A stretch of DNA of 64,000 nucleotides, taken from assembly GCF_020382885.2 (NCBI RefSeq), contig NC_058501.1:11318501-11382500 (forward strand), written 5' to 3'. The notes beneath the pieces were generated by a model. That model was not told the DNA's origin. It saw nothing but the letters and a program-made list of their open reading frames with translations, and ran no database searches. The DNA is from Scatophagus argus (taxonomy: Eukaryota > Chordata > Actinopteri > Scatophagidae). Below are positions 38,510 through 50,508 of this stretch, one piece after another. Numbering within the stretch: the stretch's first letter is position 1; each line of letters opens with the position of its first letter. The position numbers and the translations under genes were made by a program.

Positions 38510-38990
38510 ATAGAGACTTGTATTTTGAAACACTCAATCTGTATTTGCTGTATAGCAAATAATTGTAGACTGTTGTTTTGATCTGTCGACATTTTGTCTG
38601 ATTGTGGGGTTATTTAAAGATAAATATTCATAAACAGTTATTGATCGTGCATATGATATAAGTGCAGTTTCGTGCAGTGTGATGGAAAAAACAAAATGAA
38701 ATGGCTTGAGATGATCGTGTTTGCTGTGCATGGTGTAGGTCAAGAGAAAAGTATGCAATGTGAGTGTTATTTGCCTACAGTGTCTGCGCTATAAGGTTTG
38801 TTCGATATTAATCAGGTTGTTAGTCTGTGAACACGTTAGTGTAGATTTCAAAAGTTTTTCTTCTTTTAGTTTAGTGCTGGAGTATGTTACTGACATTTGT
38901 CCATCTGCATGTTTCTCTACCAAAGGAGGCTGTTGTCATTTTATTAAAATGCACGATTGAGGAATTAAAATGATTGACAAATGATGAGAA
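38510..38990 (+). other. scgn: scgn 3' untranslated region
   Basis: A/T-rich non-coding sequence follows the TAG. ATTAAA hexamers at 38943-38948 and 38964-38969 are the likely polyadenylation signals. No AATAAA lies closer. Confidence 0.55.
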
Positions 38991-39214
38991 TATTTCATTT
39001 CTTCTTTATATATGTATTTCAATGTAATGACTCATTAAATACATACAAATGAAACTCTTTAATCAGTCAAAATTTCAGTTAATTTACTATTTCCACTATA
39101 AGAACAAACATTTTGACCTCATGAAGATGATAATGGTAATACACATAACAAAAGTGTTTTAATACCTGCCTGGTATTTTCTGTATCATCTATTACAATAG
39201 AAACATAAACGCAA

Positions 39215-39541
39215 ATTGATTAATCGATTAGTTGATTGAAAGAAAATTTTTGTTGATTAAAAATGTCAAACATTTGTTGGTTCCAGCTTTTCAAATATAA
39301 TAATTTGAATTGTCTTTTCTTTTTTCTTTTCTTTTCTTTCCTTTTTTTTTGTCATTTACTTTGATGGTAAATGGACTTTTGGGCTGTTGGACAAAAACAG
39401 CAATTCGAAAATGTCACTATATTCTGGGGAATTGTGATGAGCAGTTTTCACAACTTTTCGACATTTTATATAGACTAATGATTCATGCATTAATCACAAA
39501 AACAATCAGCAGATTAACTGATAATGAAAATAATCGTCAGT
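39215..39541 (+). repeat. palindromic AATCGATTAA-type fish repeat, copy 2
   Basis: Starts in TTGATTAATCGATTAGTTGA and ends in GATAATGAAAATAATCGTCA, so the ends are partly inverted. Inside are GTTGGTTCCAGCTTTTCAAA, TTTTGGGCTGTTGGACAAAA and GGGGAATTGTGATGAGCAG, in the same order as copy 1 at 9813-10058. It is the fullest copy in the window. Confidence 0.8.
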
Positions 39542-41339
39542 AGTCGCCCTAGTGTTCACTCACTCATCTGCATCACACTGTACACTGTACTGTAAGGCAA
39601 TGCAACTGTTCAGCCACATTTTACATTCTTCATGCAATGATTTATTAAATATGACCTTCAAACACAGACTGGTGAGTCACCAGCAGTGACGGAGAAGAAG
39701 ATGCTAACATAAGGATTTTTGCTGAATGATAGTTATCATAAATCATTTTTTTATTATCTCATGAAGAAAAAGAACTGCTCCCACGTCTCAAAAGATACTC
39801 TGCACAGTGCAAACCAATGCAGAGGCACAATGAGAGATATTTAGAGATGTGAAAGGTTAGTGTGGGCTAAACAGATTCATCTCTACTAGATGGACAGTAA
39901 CGCAGGTCTCTGTGACTCCTGTGAGATACAACAAGCTGACAGGGCGAGTCTTTGTTTGTTAAGGAGAGGCCAGAGAATAAAAACAGACAGGGTTAAGTAG
40001 ATGGAAACCCTTCTGGCCACTAAAAGGAAGTTAATGGTGTGGACCTAAAAGCTTTATTTTGCCTCAGACCACCTGATTGCCCTTTCAGTACACAGAGCTA
40101 TCGTGTGTGGTTTGACATGGTATTATTCATTCAACAGACAGAAATAACCACAAACATGAAAAAAAAAGACTTTACATTTTGTTTAGGTCCAGTAAGTAGT
40201 TCCAATTATGTTTGCGTGTGTGCTGCACTGTACATTGAGGGGCTTATGATGGTGTATTTGTGTGAACAGAGCAGCTGCTACACAGCTGTTACAAAACAAA
40301 CAGTTTCCCATTTAGACTGAACGCTTCACTCTGCAGCATATCACAAGCCTCCTTTATTCTGGATGTTTAACAGTTAAAGGCAATATCAGTAAAATTCTGG
40401 AAGCACTCAGAATTGTTCATGTATTTTCTTCTTACTGAAAAATTACATTAAAACTTGCATTTGCTGGTTGTTTTCTTGTTAGGTAAACATTTTCTGTTGA
40501 ATCAACCTGCATTTTAGATGAATAACAAACTGCATCATGAATTTCCTTGTATCTGTTGTTATAATTTCTTGATTGTAAGCCACACAGATATCTTTTAAGC
40601 CATGCACAGAAAGTCTAAGCCCTGTTGTTGAAGGAAATAAACTTTACTAAACAGCAGTTTCTGATAATGGACAATATAATTTAGAAAATGATTACATGTG
40701 CAACAGCTTTCTATAAGCTTTCTACTTATTTGTGTTTTCCTTTTAAATACCTTCCACTCCAGAAAACCTTTTCCATTGATTCAATAGTGATGTGGCACTT
40801 CCTGAGCCGTGGCCTCACAGCCCTAAACCTGCATTGCTCCTAAACAGGTTACCAAGCAGTTAGGTGAGACTAAATTCATAAGTGATGATTCATTTATTTA
40901 GTTATAGTCCACTGCTGTCACATTAACATGTTTACCTGGGGCTTTACAGCTGTAGCCGCAAACACAACACAAATGACCCAAACTAAGAAAAATTGAACAG
41001 AAAGCTGCAGTGGACCAAATGGGACTTTGTGTATAACGTTTCGTCTTGCATCTTTCGTGTAACCTGTGAGTCTTAGACTCATCCCAGTCTTAGTATGTTT
41101 TCAGTTTTTATAGTTTGTGGGGTTTTTGGGTTTTTTTTTTTTGATCAAATGAACCTATTACACTGAACTCATACAGTGAGTTAGTATCATGTTAACTGAA
41201 CATATTAATATTTTACACCTGACCTGAATACACTGCTGGAGCAATGCTAAGGCAGCACCTGTTGATCTAATACTGTGTGTTTGCTAGAGGGCTTTTTATT
41301 ATTAAGGGTACATCTGTTAAATTAATGTTGTGTGGATGG

Positions 41340-41353
41340 GCGCGCGTGCGCGT

Positions 41354-41412
<59 letters not shown>
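41340..41412 (+). repeat. (CG/TG)n then (GA)n compound repeat
   Basis: A strictly alternating purine-pyrimidine run (GCGCGCGTGCGCGTGTG, then GT repeats) to 41379 passes directly into a homopurine GA tract to 41412. Confidence 0.9.
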
Positions 41413-41414
<2 letters not shown>

Positions 41415-41689
41415 TGTCCATCCCCACCATACAGATCATCACATACAGTTCATATTGTTTAATGCTGCTCTCTAGTGGTCAGACTGAAATGTTGCAGTCC
41501 TTCATGAATTCCTGAATTAAATTTCTGATTAAAAGGAATAACATACTAAGTTCAATTCAATTGTTCAATTTCTCTACTGCTGTTGACACTGAAATAGCAA
41601 TAACTTTTGAAAGCCACAGAATCAGCTGAGACTCCTGATTCGCCATTCAGTGTCACTTCTGCCCACTTGTTGTCACAGCACAGTGAGGT

Positions 41690-42170
41690 CTTGTCTTGTT
41701 TTGGGTTTATGTCTCATCATTTCCTGTTTCATTTTAAAAACTAACTCTCCTCTCGTTTCAGGTCACTTGTCCTTCCTCATGTGTCACCAGTCTGATTGTA
41801 TTCCCTGATTACCTGATTGTGTCCACCTGTTTCCCATTGCCCTCGTGTGTTTAAATAGTCGGTGTTTCCCTTGTCTTGTGTCAGTGTGTTTTGTCCCTTG
41901 TGTGATCACGCCAGCTTTTCCATGTTCATAGCCATAGATTTGAAGTACTCTCTTTGTCATTGCCTCTTCTAAGATTGATTTTTTTTTTTGTTGAAGATTT
42001 GATAGCTCACTTCAGTTTCCTTAGTTTAGAGTGAATTTTTTTGTTCTCGTTTTGTAGTTGAGCCGGTTTTTGTTTCCTCCAGTTGGAGAGTTTTTGTTTA
42101 TAGGTTTATAGTATTAGATAGTTTCTTATTTCCTCCCTTGGGAGAGATTTTTATTCATAATTGTTTATAG
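41690..42170 (+). repeat. probable interspersed repeat, LTR-like or non-autonomous
   Basis: A pyrimidine-rich, non-coding segment with phrases such as CACCTGTTTCCCATTGCCC, GTGTTTAAATAGTC and CAGTGTGTTTTGTCCCTTG resembles a widespread fish repeat. TTTAAATAG could be a Pol II TATA box, which would fit an LTR. I see no clean terminal TG...CA or target duplication, so the class is uncertain. Confidence 0.4.
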
Positions 42171-42561
42171 CCACACAGCACACTGCATAAAGGAGAGCTC
42201 TAAAGGAATAGACTTGAAGACACCAGGTGTATTATAGAGGAATCACTACATAAATGTTCCAATAATTATGGATTATAAATACCTCAAAATTACATCACTG
42301 ATTTAAATAGTAAATAAGGACAAGTGGACAGAGGTGTAAATATTCTTTAGATATTTAGACCTCATCCCCACAGCTGAGCACGTAGGTCTGTTCCCCACCA
42401 TGGTCTTCGAGGCCTTGCTGTCACTACTGACGCCCACAAAACTCAGACTAGACACACAAGACGTTATAGTGGTTTTAATATAAAGTATACACCATGCAAT
42501 AAATCTAACAGCCGAAGTTATACTTTGTATGCCAACAAACTAGTGATCAACTCATATGATT

Positions 42562-42563
<2 letters not shown>

Positions 42564-42618
<55 letters not shown>
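42564..42618 (+). repeat. (AT)27 microsatellite
   Basis: Pure AT tract of about 55 bases in intergenic DNA. Confidence 0.93.
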
Positions 42619-42619
<1 letters not shown>

Positions 42620-42734
42620 TGATATTACTAAGAAAGGAGATAACAGATATTTGAAAGCCATACAGCAAAAATAAAAACTCTAAGTGTCTAAATTTAGTAC
42701 AACCAATGTTAGAATATACAGTAATGAAGTGCAA

Positions 42735-42910
42735 TTTACTAAAATACAATACTTAAGCACAATTTTGAGATACTTGTATATTTTGAGATATTTGTATATT
42801 ACTCAAGTATTTTCACTTTCTTCAACTTCATACCTCCAGTCCATGTAATTCTGGAGGCAAATATTTGGAGGCAAATACTTTTACTCAATAGATTAATTAC
42901 GGGTCTGCTA
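42735..42910 (+). repeat. TACTTAAGTAC-type fish repeat, copy 1
   Basis: AAAATACAATACTTAAGCAC, then AATTTTGAGATACTTGTATA and TTACTCAAGTATTTTCACTT are characteristic words of a common teleost non-autonomous element. Related words recur at 49377-49600. Confidence 0.6.
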
Positions 42911-44119
42911 ATATGTTAGAATGTTAAAAATCTGATAATTTCATCTTAAAAGCAAGCATGCTTGAGAAACAGTGAAAATGAATGGAGTTCAGTGCGGGAA
43001 CTATTCAGTGCATTTGGAACTACTGGTTGCCCCATGACATACTTTTTTGTGTTAACATGGAACCGACATAACTCAGCAGGTCTGGCTCAACCACAAAATG
43101 CTCCATGTCTCTAAAATTATTTTGCATCAACAGCCACTTATCTGAAACAGATATATAATATGAACCGTATGTTGTCACGTCATTTGTACTTATCTGGAGC
43201 TTTGAGCTGATACGTGCGTGTCCTTGCTTAGCTGAATTTAAGAGGAGTTAAATTTATAAAGACTGTGGCACTAACCTGCTCACAGGGACATATGGCTGCC
43301 TCACAAGACCTTTTCCATGCCTTTTCCTTCTTTTCTTCTCTGGCCCCACAGCATCTCACTAAGTAAACAACAAATAAGAAAGTGCTGTAAATTGTAACCC
43401 TTAAAAGTCTCCCACTGCCCTTTAAGGTCGCATTTTTGTCTCCTAGGTGAAACCTAACATTCCCATTCCCAAAATGCCAGGGATAAATGTAGTTTGAGGG
43501 ACCCATAAGCTGAACTGTAAACATAATTCACAATGTATGGATCTGCCAGGTCACTGGTTGCTATGGTTTCAGCTGAGTACATCAACAACTCTTACAACAG
43601 AAGGTCAGACAGAGGAAAAATATATGTTTTGGCAGAAGAACCCTGTGAAATTTGTGCCTAAAATATCAGTTATGATTTATTGTAAATCAAGTAAAAATAA
43701 ACTCAATGCAGACCAATGGGAATGTGAGATAGAAATGTGGCAAGTGGGGCCAACCTTCTGCTGCTTCTTTATGCTGCTAAAAATTTCAAAAGTGATCATG
43801 ATTTCTTCATTTTTGAAACTACCTCAAATTCACCTTTCTCACAGAGAATTATAATGGATCTGATTTGAGACAGCTAAACTGATAAGTTAGGAGCCTTCAA
43901 GAGAGACACACTGCGTGTTTCAAATGTTTTGCATACAATGAATGAGAAATGAAATTTAACACTTAAAATATTACTTTTATATCTCTGATATGATAATGTT
44001 ATTTAAAATAAGAAGCCAAATCGTGCATGTGGAAAGACTTCACTTTCTGCATCAAGAAAGCAGCTAAACTGAAGAGACTAAAGAGAGAGTGAGGACTGAG
44101 GGTGCAAACAACTCATTTT

Positions 44120-44275
44120 TATCACCAACAATCACAGCGTATGTGCGTCACACAGCAAGTAAACCGACCTGCATTTAAAACGGTGTCAGGCAAATAATGC
44201 AAACCGTGTAGTCGGCGTGTTTTACCAAGAGTGACGCAGGTCAACTTGCGTCACTTACTTTACAAATGAGACGAC
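44120..44275. promoter_or_regulatory. candidate regulatory element: three TGCGTCAC/GTGACGCA sites
   Basis: TGCGTCAC occurs at 44144-44151. A perfect inverted pair, AGTGACGCA (44230-44238) and TGCGTCACT (44247-44255), is separated by eight bases that include the end of an AGGTCA word. TGACGCA is a CRE/ATF or MAF-type half site. Motif and symmetry are seen directly; enhancer function is inference. Confidence 0.3.
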
Positions 44276-45340
44276 TCGTATGGTCAAAAAGTACTGTGTG
44301 TTTATATGCACTGTCACAAACAAAGACAGGACATTAACATCCACAAATAGAGTGTAGATAAAACCAGGACCACAGTAAGACAGGGAACACTACATTTTTT
44401 AAAAACTTTTATAAAATCAATTAATGGTCTTTATAAAAGCCCAGAACAAATTATCTGATTTGGTTTATTTATTGGGGATTGTCACAGACCAGCAAATTGA
44501 CACTTTTTTTAACAACCGAGATTATCATGATTTCATGTGCTGCGACTTAAATGAAAAACATTTAACTGAACCTCTCCGTCTGTTAATCATTTTGATTGAT
44601 AATATGTTAAGAAATTGAATTTGAATTTGAAATGTATTACTGGGTGCACCTAAAATATGTAGTGGTGCATCTAAATGAATGAGCACACCAGTGTCACCAG
44701 TGCAGAAAGTTTATGCTAATATTTTCACATTTGCTATGATGGCTGGGCACATATTTCAAATAAGCATTGAGGGGTTTTTTTGTAATTAGCAACAAACCTT
44801 TATATGACATTTATATATAAGTTAATTCATAAAAGCCTTTCATATTAACAGGCCAAGCTAAATTCAGTGATGATCATTAATCTTCAAATTTAAGCTGTGA
44901 TTTGGTCCTCCTTTCATTTGTGTCCTGACAGACCTCCCCGGGTTTCTTCTGTTTTCGGTGCTCTCCATGCACTGCTAAAAATAATACCAGTAAAAAGGTG
45001 GCCATAAATTTGAATATTTTGTTTGTTTTAATAAGAGATCTTTCCCAAGTGGCAGCCATGTGTTCAGTTCTTCAACCGAGGAGAAGTTAAAACAAACCTC
45101 ACTGTGGACCAGATGCAGCCCATCCGCGACTACAAAGTATGGACACTCAACAGGACTTCCTGAGAAGGTTCACAGAATTGGAGTGGCAATAAATGGGACA
45201 CTAATGAGTTTAATAGTCTGTACTGGCCAATAACCAACAAGTATAGAGAGAAAACTTCCCTGAATGTGTTATGTTTCCAAAGAAATTATTGCACAATGTC
45301 ATGAGCAAATGGGACAATTCAAAGTACATTTCATTTTCAT

Positions 45341-45640
45341 TATTCATTCAATCATTTTCCATACCGCTTATCTGTCAGGGTTGGACTGGAGCCCAGCTGA
45401 CTACGGGCGAGAGGAGGGTTACATCCTGGACTGGTCGCCAGTCAATCACAGGGCTGACACACAGAGACAGAAAACCACACACACACATGCTCACCTAGGG
45501 GTAATGTAGAGTAGCCAATTAACCTAATGTGCATGTTTTTGGGACTGTGGGAGGAAGCTGGAGTAGCCGAAGAAAAACCACGCAGGCACAGGGAGAACAT
45601 GCAAACTCCACACAGAAAGGCCCAGACCGGGATTCAAACC
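45341..45640 (+). repeat. high-copy teleost interspersed repeat
   Basis: Contains phrases I recognise from fish genomes: TTTTCCATACCGCTTATCTG, CTGGTCGCCAGTCAATCACA, GCATGTTTTTGGGACTGTGG, GAGAACATGCAAACTCCACA. It is non-coding and probably the 3' part of a retroelement. Class not assigned. Confidence 0.75.
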
Positions 45641-48600
45641 TGATCAATTAAAAAAAAATCAGATAATAATATATATGCTAACATTCATTTTGAGGTCTCT
45701 GTCCTGGTAACAGCCAGAGACAGCAACATTATGTTTGCTGGTTATCCATCAGTCAGTACATACATTAAATACCATAACTCAGGAACAGAAGGGGAGATTG
45801 TGATTGTGTTTCACATTTGGTCAGACACTGAATTGGTTGCAATAATCTTAGGTGTTCACCTTGAAACTGTGCTGACTGAATACGTCTTCTGTGCTGCTCG
45901 GTTGAAGATGTTTGTGAAGCATGTAACTGGCATGCAACCATTTAAATAGTGCTGTGAGCCGGTCACTGAATGAGACTACAGATGGGTACAGACAGAGAGA
46001 GGAGGCAGCATCAGAACCGGAGCAGCACATTTTTAAATTCATATATCTGCAGTTGAACAACAAACACACTGATGGATTATCGGTCGGTTATCCTTTTAGA
46101 TATTTCTGGACTTGAACCTTCATAGATTCAGTTCTGCACAAACTATCTGACATTTAGAAATTTCCTGCTAACTAACAATAAAACAAGACATACAAAGAGA
46201 TGCAAAACCATCTTTGTGGAGGTAATAATGCTATTAAGTGGTGCTCCATTTCAATTGTAAAATACTGTAAAACAGCACCAAAAATATAGTGTTGAATCAG
46301 CAGGTCCAGTTCTTTAATGGATGCCATCAGGGCTCTACATCTGCTCTGACAGAACATAAAGCCTTTTACATCTTCTAGAAACGTATCCTGAGATTTTTTC
46401 CATAGTACCAGTTTTATTAGTGGAAGCTGCTATTTCGTCCATTCACTGCCACCCACAATAAGACACATGTGCTTCTGTCTCAGTGTCTCAGTTCACGTAG
46501 GGTGGCGTACAGCAAATAAACTCTGAGTGAGAGACATGCGGTGGCCTCCCAAGCTGTTAAACCCACTCCCAGTCCGGACTGGCACTTGATGAGCAAATTG
46601 AAATTATGATGAGCGCTCAATTTCATGTGTGAATCTGTAAAGGATGTAAGTAATGTAGACTGATGACATGGGTGCTGGGGAAATCAAGGTAAAAGGATAG
46701 TATGATTAAGAGATAGACGTGTCACACAGTGACTGGCGGAGATATTCTGATTACATCATATCCCACACGTCTTCCTTGAACTTACAGTATGCAGTCCTGA
46801 GCAAACAGTCTCATGCTGATAAGCAGATGATTTTTTTCAGGACCTTTCAACTCTCTCCGAACCCAACTAGAGCCTAAAATGAACTCCCAGTCAAATACAA
46901 ACAATAGCTGCAGAAACATCTGCAATGCTTTAACTGACTGGTTGTATAGCCCATTAAGCTGGCATTTCCATTTTGTGTCCAACAGCTCAGATGGATCAAC
47001 AGTGATTAAAATTCCTTTTAGTAGATTCCATATGTACTGTGGAGTTACATGCCTATAGACTGGAAGCCAGTGTTTATTAATGTAAAAAAATATGTATATA
47101 TTTGAACCAAGTGGAATTATTGAAGTTAGTCTGGCTTCCTTTGGAAGAGCACTGATCAAATACACTCCAGGAGTACTTAAAACATATCACAGAAACATTT
47201 AAATGAGTTAAAGAGTGTCTGGTATGCATAAAAACACATACCAAAGAGATTGTTTACCCAAACTGAACTCTATATGTTCAGTTTTATCATTTTTGTGAGA
47301 CAGAAAAGAAACAATTCTCTACGCCTTGTATTACTCTGGTCTTAAACTACAAATTTAGCATTCAGAATACTGACCAAAAAGTAACAAGTACAAAGATACC
47401 TTGACTGCCTGCTCATAATATATGTCCACACAATATAATGTAATGTGTTTTCTTGTAGCTGTGAAAAGAACAAGATGTCGTGAGGAAATAATGAATGCTG
47501 AGGATGGTGATGATGATGATGAACCCTCCACCTTACTTCACCACACAGACTGGTGACCACACATGTTACTGAATGGTTTGCAAAAACATTAATGACGTTG
47601 GACCTTCCCTGTAAACTCTGAGCGAACCATCGTGAGTTCTCAATGGCAGCATCGACTGTGTGGCCTGACCACTTGGCAAAATGCTTGATGGCCTACAGCA
47701 GAGTCCAACAGCAACAGCCAGCAGGCCGACAGAAAGACTGTTAATACTACCTGACCTGTCGCTGCTGAGAAAAGACTGTGTCAAAAGACTGTGTCAAACC
47801 TCAATTTAAAGTGGCACTGAACCAGAGGATGAAGTGCATTTAGGCAGTAAACCAAAGATGAATGTGAGCGAGGGGAGTAAACAGCCGCTGATCCTACAGA
47901 CCCCCCCCCCGATCCAATGAAAGAGACAGACATTCAGACAGTGGAGCTGGCAAAAAGGCAGCAAAGGCTGGCTTAGAAACATCCACTGAACATCTTGTTG
48001 CAGAGTCTACTGCCTAGTCCATCCTTCTCTGTTTTAGACCGGCAGTCCGATTGTGAAACTCTCCCTCGTCCAGCGCTGTCCCTGTGGCTGTCTTCTCCCA
48101 TATGTTCCTCTCTCCTTTCTAGTGTCAAGTGGAAATATTTCACAGATACCACGAATGTGCGTATGTAGACTTCCCACCTCCTTCTTGGAAGATATTGCAA
48201 TTCCGTGCCGTACTGTGCCAAGCTGTCACATAGTAAATAAAGTTTCCTAGGACATATAAATTTAAAGGCTTTTCACTAAATTCAACATTTTCAGGAATCC
48301 TATGAAAGGGTTCAGATATTGACCCTGTTCAACTGACAAAGATGCGGTGGAGGGTGGGAAATGTACTTAATTTCTATATTTTAAGAACAGTTTAAGTATT
48401 CTAGTTATGAAACAAATGTCAAAGCTGTGAGGGGAACAATATGATGATGGGAAAACAAGAAAATGGGAGTTAAGGTTCATTTAATGCAAGTCTTTCCACA
48501 AACTAAAGACTACATGCCCTCGGTGGTGTTGGTCAGAGCTGATCAACAGGAGTGGTATTCCAGCCAATCACAACTTTTTCAGTATCACTTTGATCCATAT

Positions 48601-49376
48601 CAGCTATAAAACCCAGTTTGTATCTAATGCTGTGTAAAACCTCTTTTGTATAACAGCAGGAGCAGAACAGAAGTAGAATTTGCTTGAACAAGACCAAAAT
48701 TGAAGCTGTTAAAGGGAAAAAAAATACACATAGTCGACAAACACGACCATCCTGTGACGTTTGACATTCTTCAGCTTCCACTGGCAAACTGTTTGAACAG
48801 CACTGAATCAAGATTTTGGCGGAGCTATCCACCGCTCACTGAAATCACAAGTCATTTAGAAAGCAGTTCTTAGTATCAATTTCCTTCTCTCTTCACTAAC
48901 TGGGTAATTTGAAGTCTGATTTCACATATAACTATACATTAGGTAAACTGAGAGACTTATTCCACCTTCTCTAAAGGCCAGTTCATCTCTGCAGTGTCTG
49001 TCTATCACTTAAAAATAAAACATAAGTCTGCCAACAGCCACACATTAATGGCACATACCCTGTGGGCCAACGCATAATGGAAACCACCTGGAACCTCATT
49101 ACTATACTATATATACCTTGTATTTCTAATTTGTTTATCAACAAAAAACATCACAAAAACACACATGCAATATTAAATACATCCATTGTAAAAAACAATT
49201 CACTCACTAACACCTGTAGCTTCCTAATTATGTCAGCATGAAAACCCAGTGCCTGTTGTCCTCTTTCTTACTGTTGCTTTTCATTAGTACTTTCTCTGAT
49301 TAGAAACATGTCAATTCTGTTTCCCATTTCCACAAACTTGGATTTGGTTCATAGAGTAGTCCACATTCCTGATGGT

Positions 49377-49680
49377 CAGTGGTGGAAAGTACAAGTACAT
49401 TTGACTAAGTGCATTAACCCAAGTACTGAACTCAAATACAGTTTTGAGTTTATACTTAATTAAGTATGTTTTCTGTTTTCTGTGTTGTTTTTGCTTCTTA
49501 CTACTTGTACACCACAATAATTCAAATATTGTACTTTTTACTCCACAACATTTTTTTGGCAGCTTTAGTTACTAGTTACATATTTAGTTTAATATGAATA
49601 TTAAGGGGCCTATGCAAGAAATACATTTTTATGTAAAATTATAAATCGAAATTATTCATTCACTTCCGCTTCTCTACAAA
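49377..49680 (+). repeat. TACTTAAGTAC-type fish repeat, copy 2
   Basis: Begins CAGTGGTGGAAAGTACAAGT, the usual end of this family, and continues with ATTGTACTTTTTACTCCACA and GGCAGCTTTAGTTACTAGTT. The right end is decayed or missing. Likely a truncated non-autonomous DNA transposon. Confidence 0.7.
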
Positions 49681-50269
49681 TTTATATATCCATTTACTTT
49701 CTGCCCCTGCCTCTAGATCCAGTTAGCTTCGACTCCCAAATCCATCCACATACCTCAGCTCAGAAGAAACCATAACACATCTGGGACCAGATGGGCAGAC
49801 CACTGATCAAAGTTACTGATGCACCAAAGTTTCCAGTGTTTAGCTATTTTAGGAAGCAGAGACAATCCTACAGGGAATAAGAGAGCTCTCTGCTATGGCT
49901 GCCCAGGTGAGAGAGGTCACAGGGTCGCCACCCACTGTCAGGGGGACCAAAGTTAGGGAACCCCCAGGCCCCTTGAAATAATATGAACATCCTGGACTGC
50001 AAAGATAATCCCCAATAAGGAAACTTCAGTAGGGAAAAAGGAACGTAAGCAAATGAGTTAAAGATAAACTGATTATTAAATGTGCAAGTGTATAATTTAC
50101 AGTGATTAATTATTAATCAGATACCGTGTATATTTGTTGTTAAAAACACAACTGGTTGACTCTTTTTTTCTTGTAAAATATTAAACTATAAAGGCTCTGT
50201 GTGTTTATGGGAGCCTCTTTTGCAAGATCTCACAATAAAATGTGACTCTCCAACGCTCAATCACTCCAA

Positions 50270-50350
50270 CATTCCTTCCTGTTTGTCGTCATGGTGCCAG
50301 CGGGACAGCTCCACTATATAAGGTCCTCCTCTTCTGAGTCCTGAGCCAGA
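50270..50350 (+). promoter_or_regulatory. ccn3: ccn3 core promoter with TATA box
   Basis: TATATAA lies at 50315-50321, so transcription should start near 50345, leaving a ~165-base 5' UTR with no upstream ATG. The TATA box overlaps CTATATAAGG, one base from an SRF CArG box. CATTCC at 50270-50275 is a TEAD (M-CAT) motif. SRF and YAP/TEAD control several CCN genes, so the combination is plausible. Confidence 0.65.
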
Positions 50351-50508
50351 ACGACAAAGAGATCACAACATTCTGCTATACCACAGCCAGAGAGGAGGGA
50401 AGATTCAACCCTGAAACAAAGGACCCAAATCAGCTTCAACAAGGCGACGAAACACTTTTTGGACTGCAGATAATTTTGATTCTGCTACTTCTTCTGCTTA
50501 ACATCAAG

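Larger units (their letters stand above)
38991..50269. other. 11-kb intergenic gap without a supported gene
   Basis: I found no exon chain, no recognisable domain and no RNA gene here. The open frames present are short and match no family I know. The longest is 127 codons on the minus strand at 46782-47165. The gap holds interspersed repeats (39215-39541, 41690-42170, 42735-42910, 45341-45640, 49377-49680), AT and GT/GA microsatellites, and a GC-richer motif cluster at 44120-44275. It contains the junction between the human 6p22-like and 8q24-like blocks. Confidence 0.6.
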
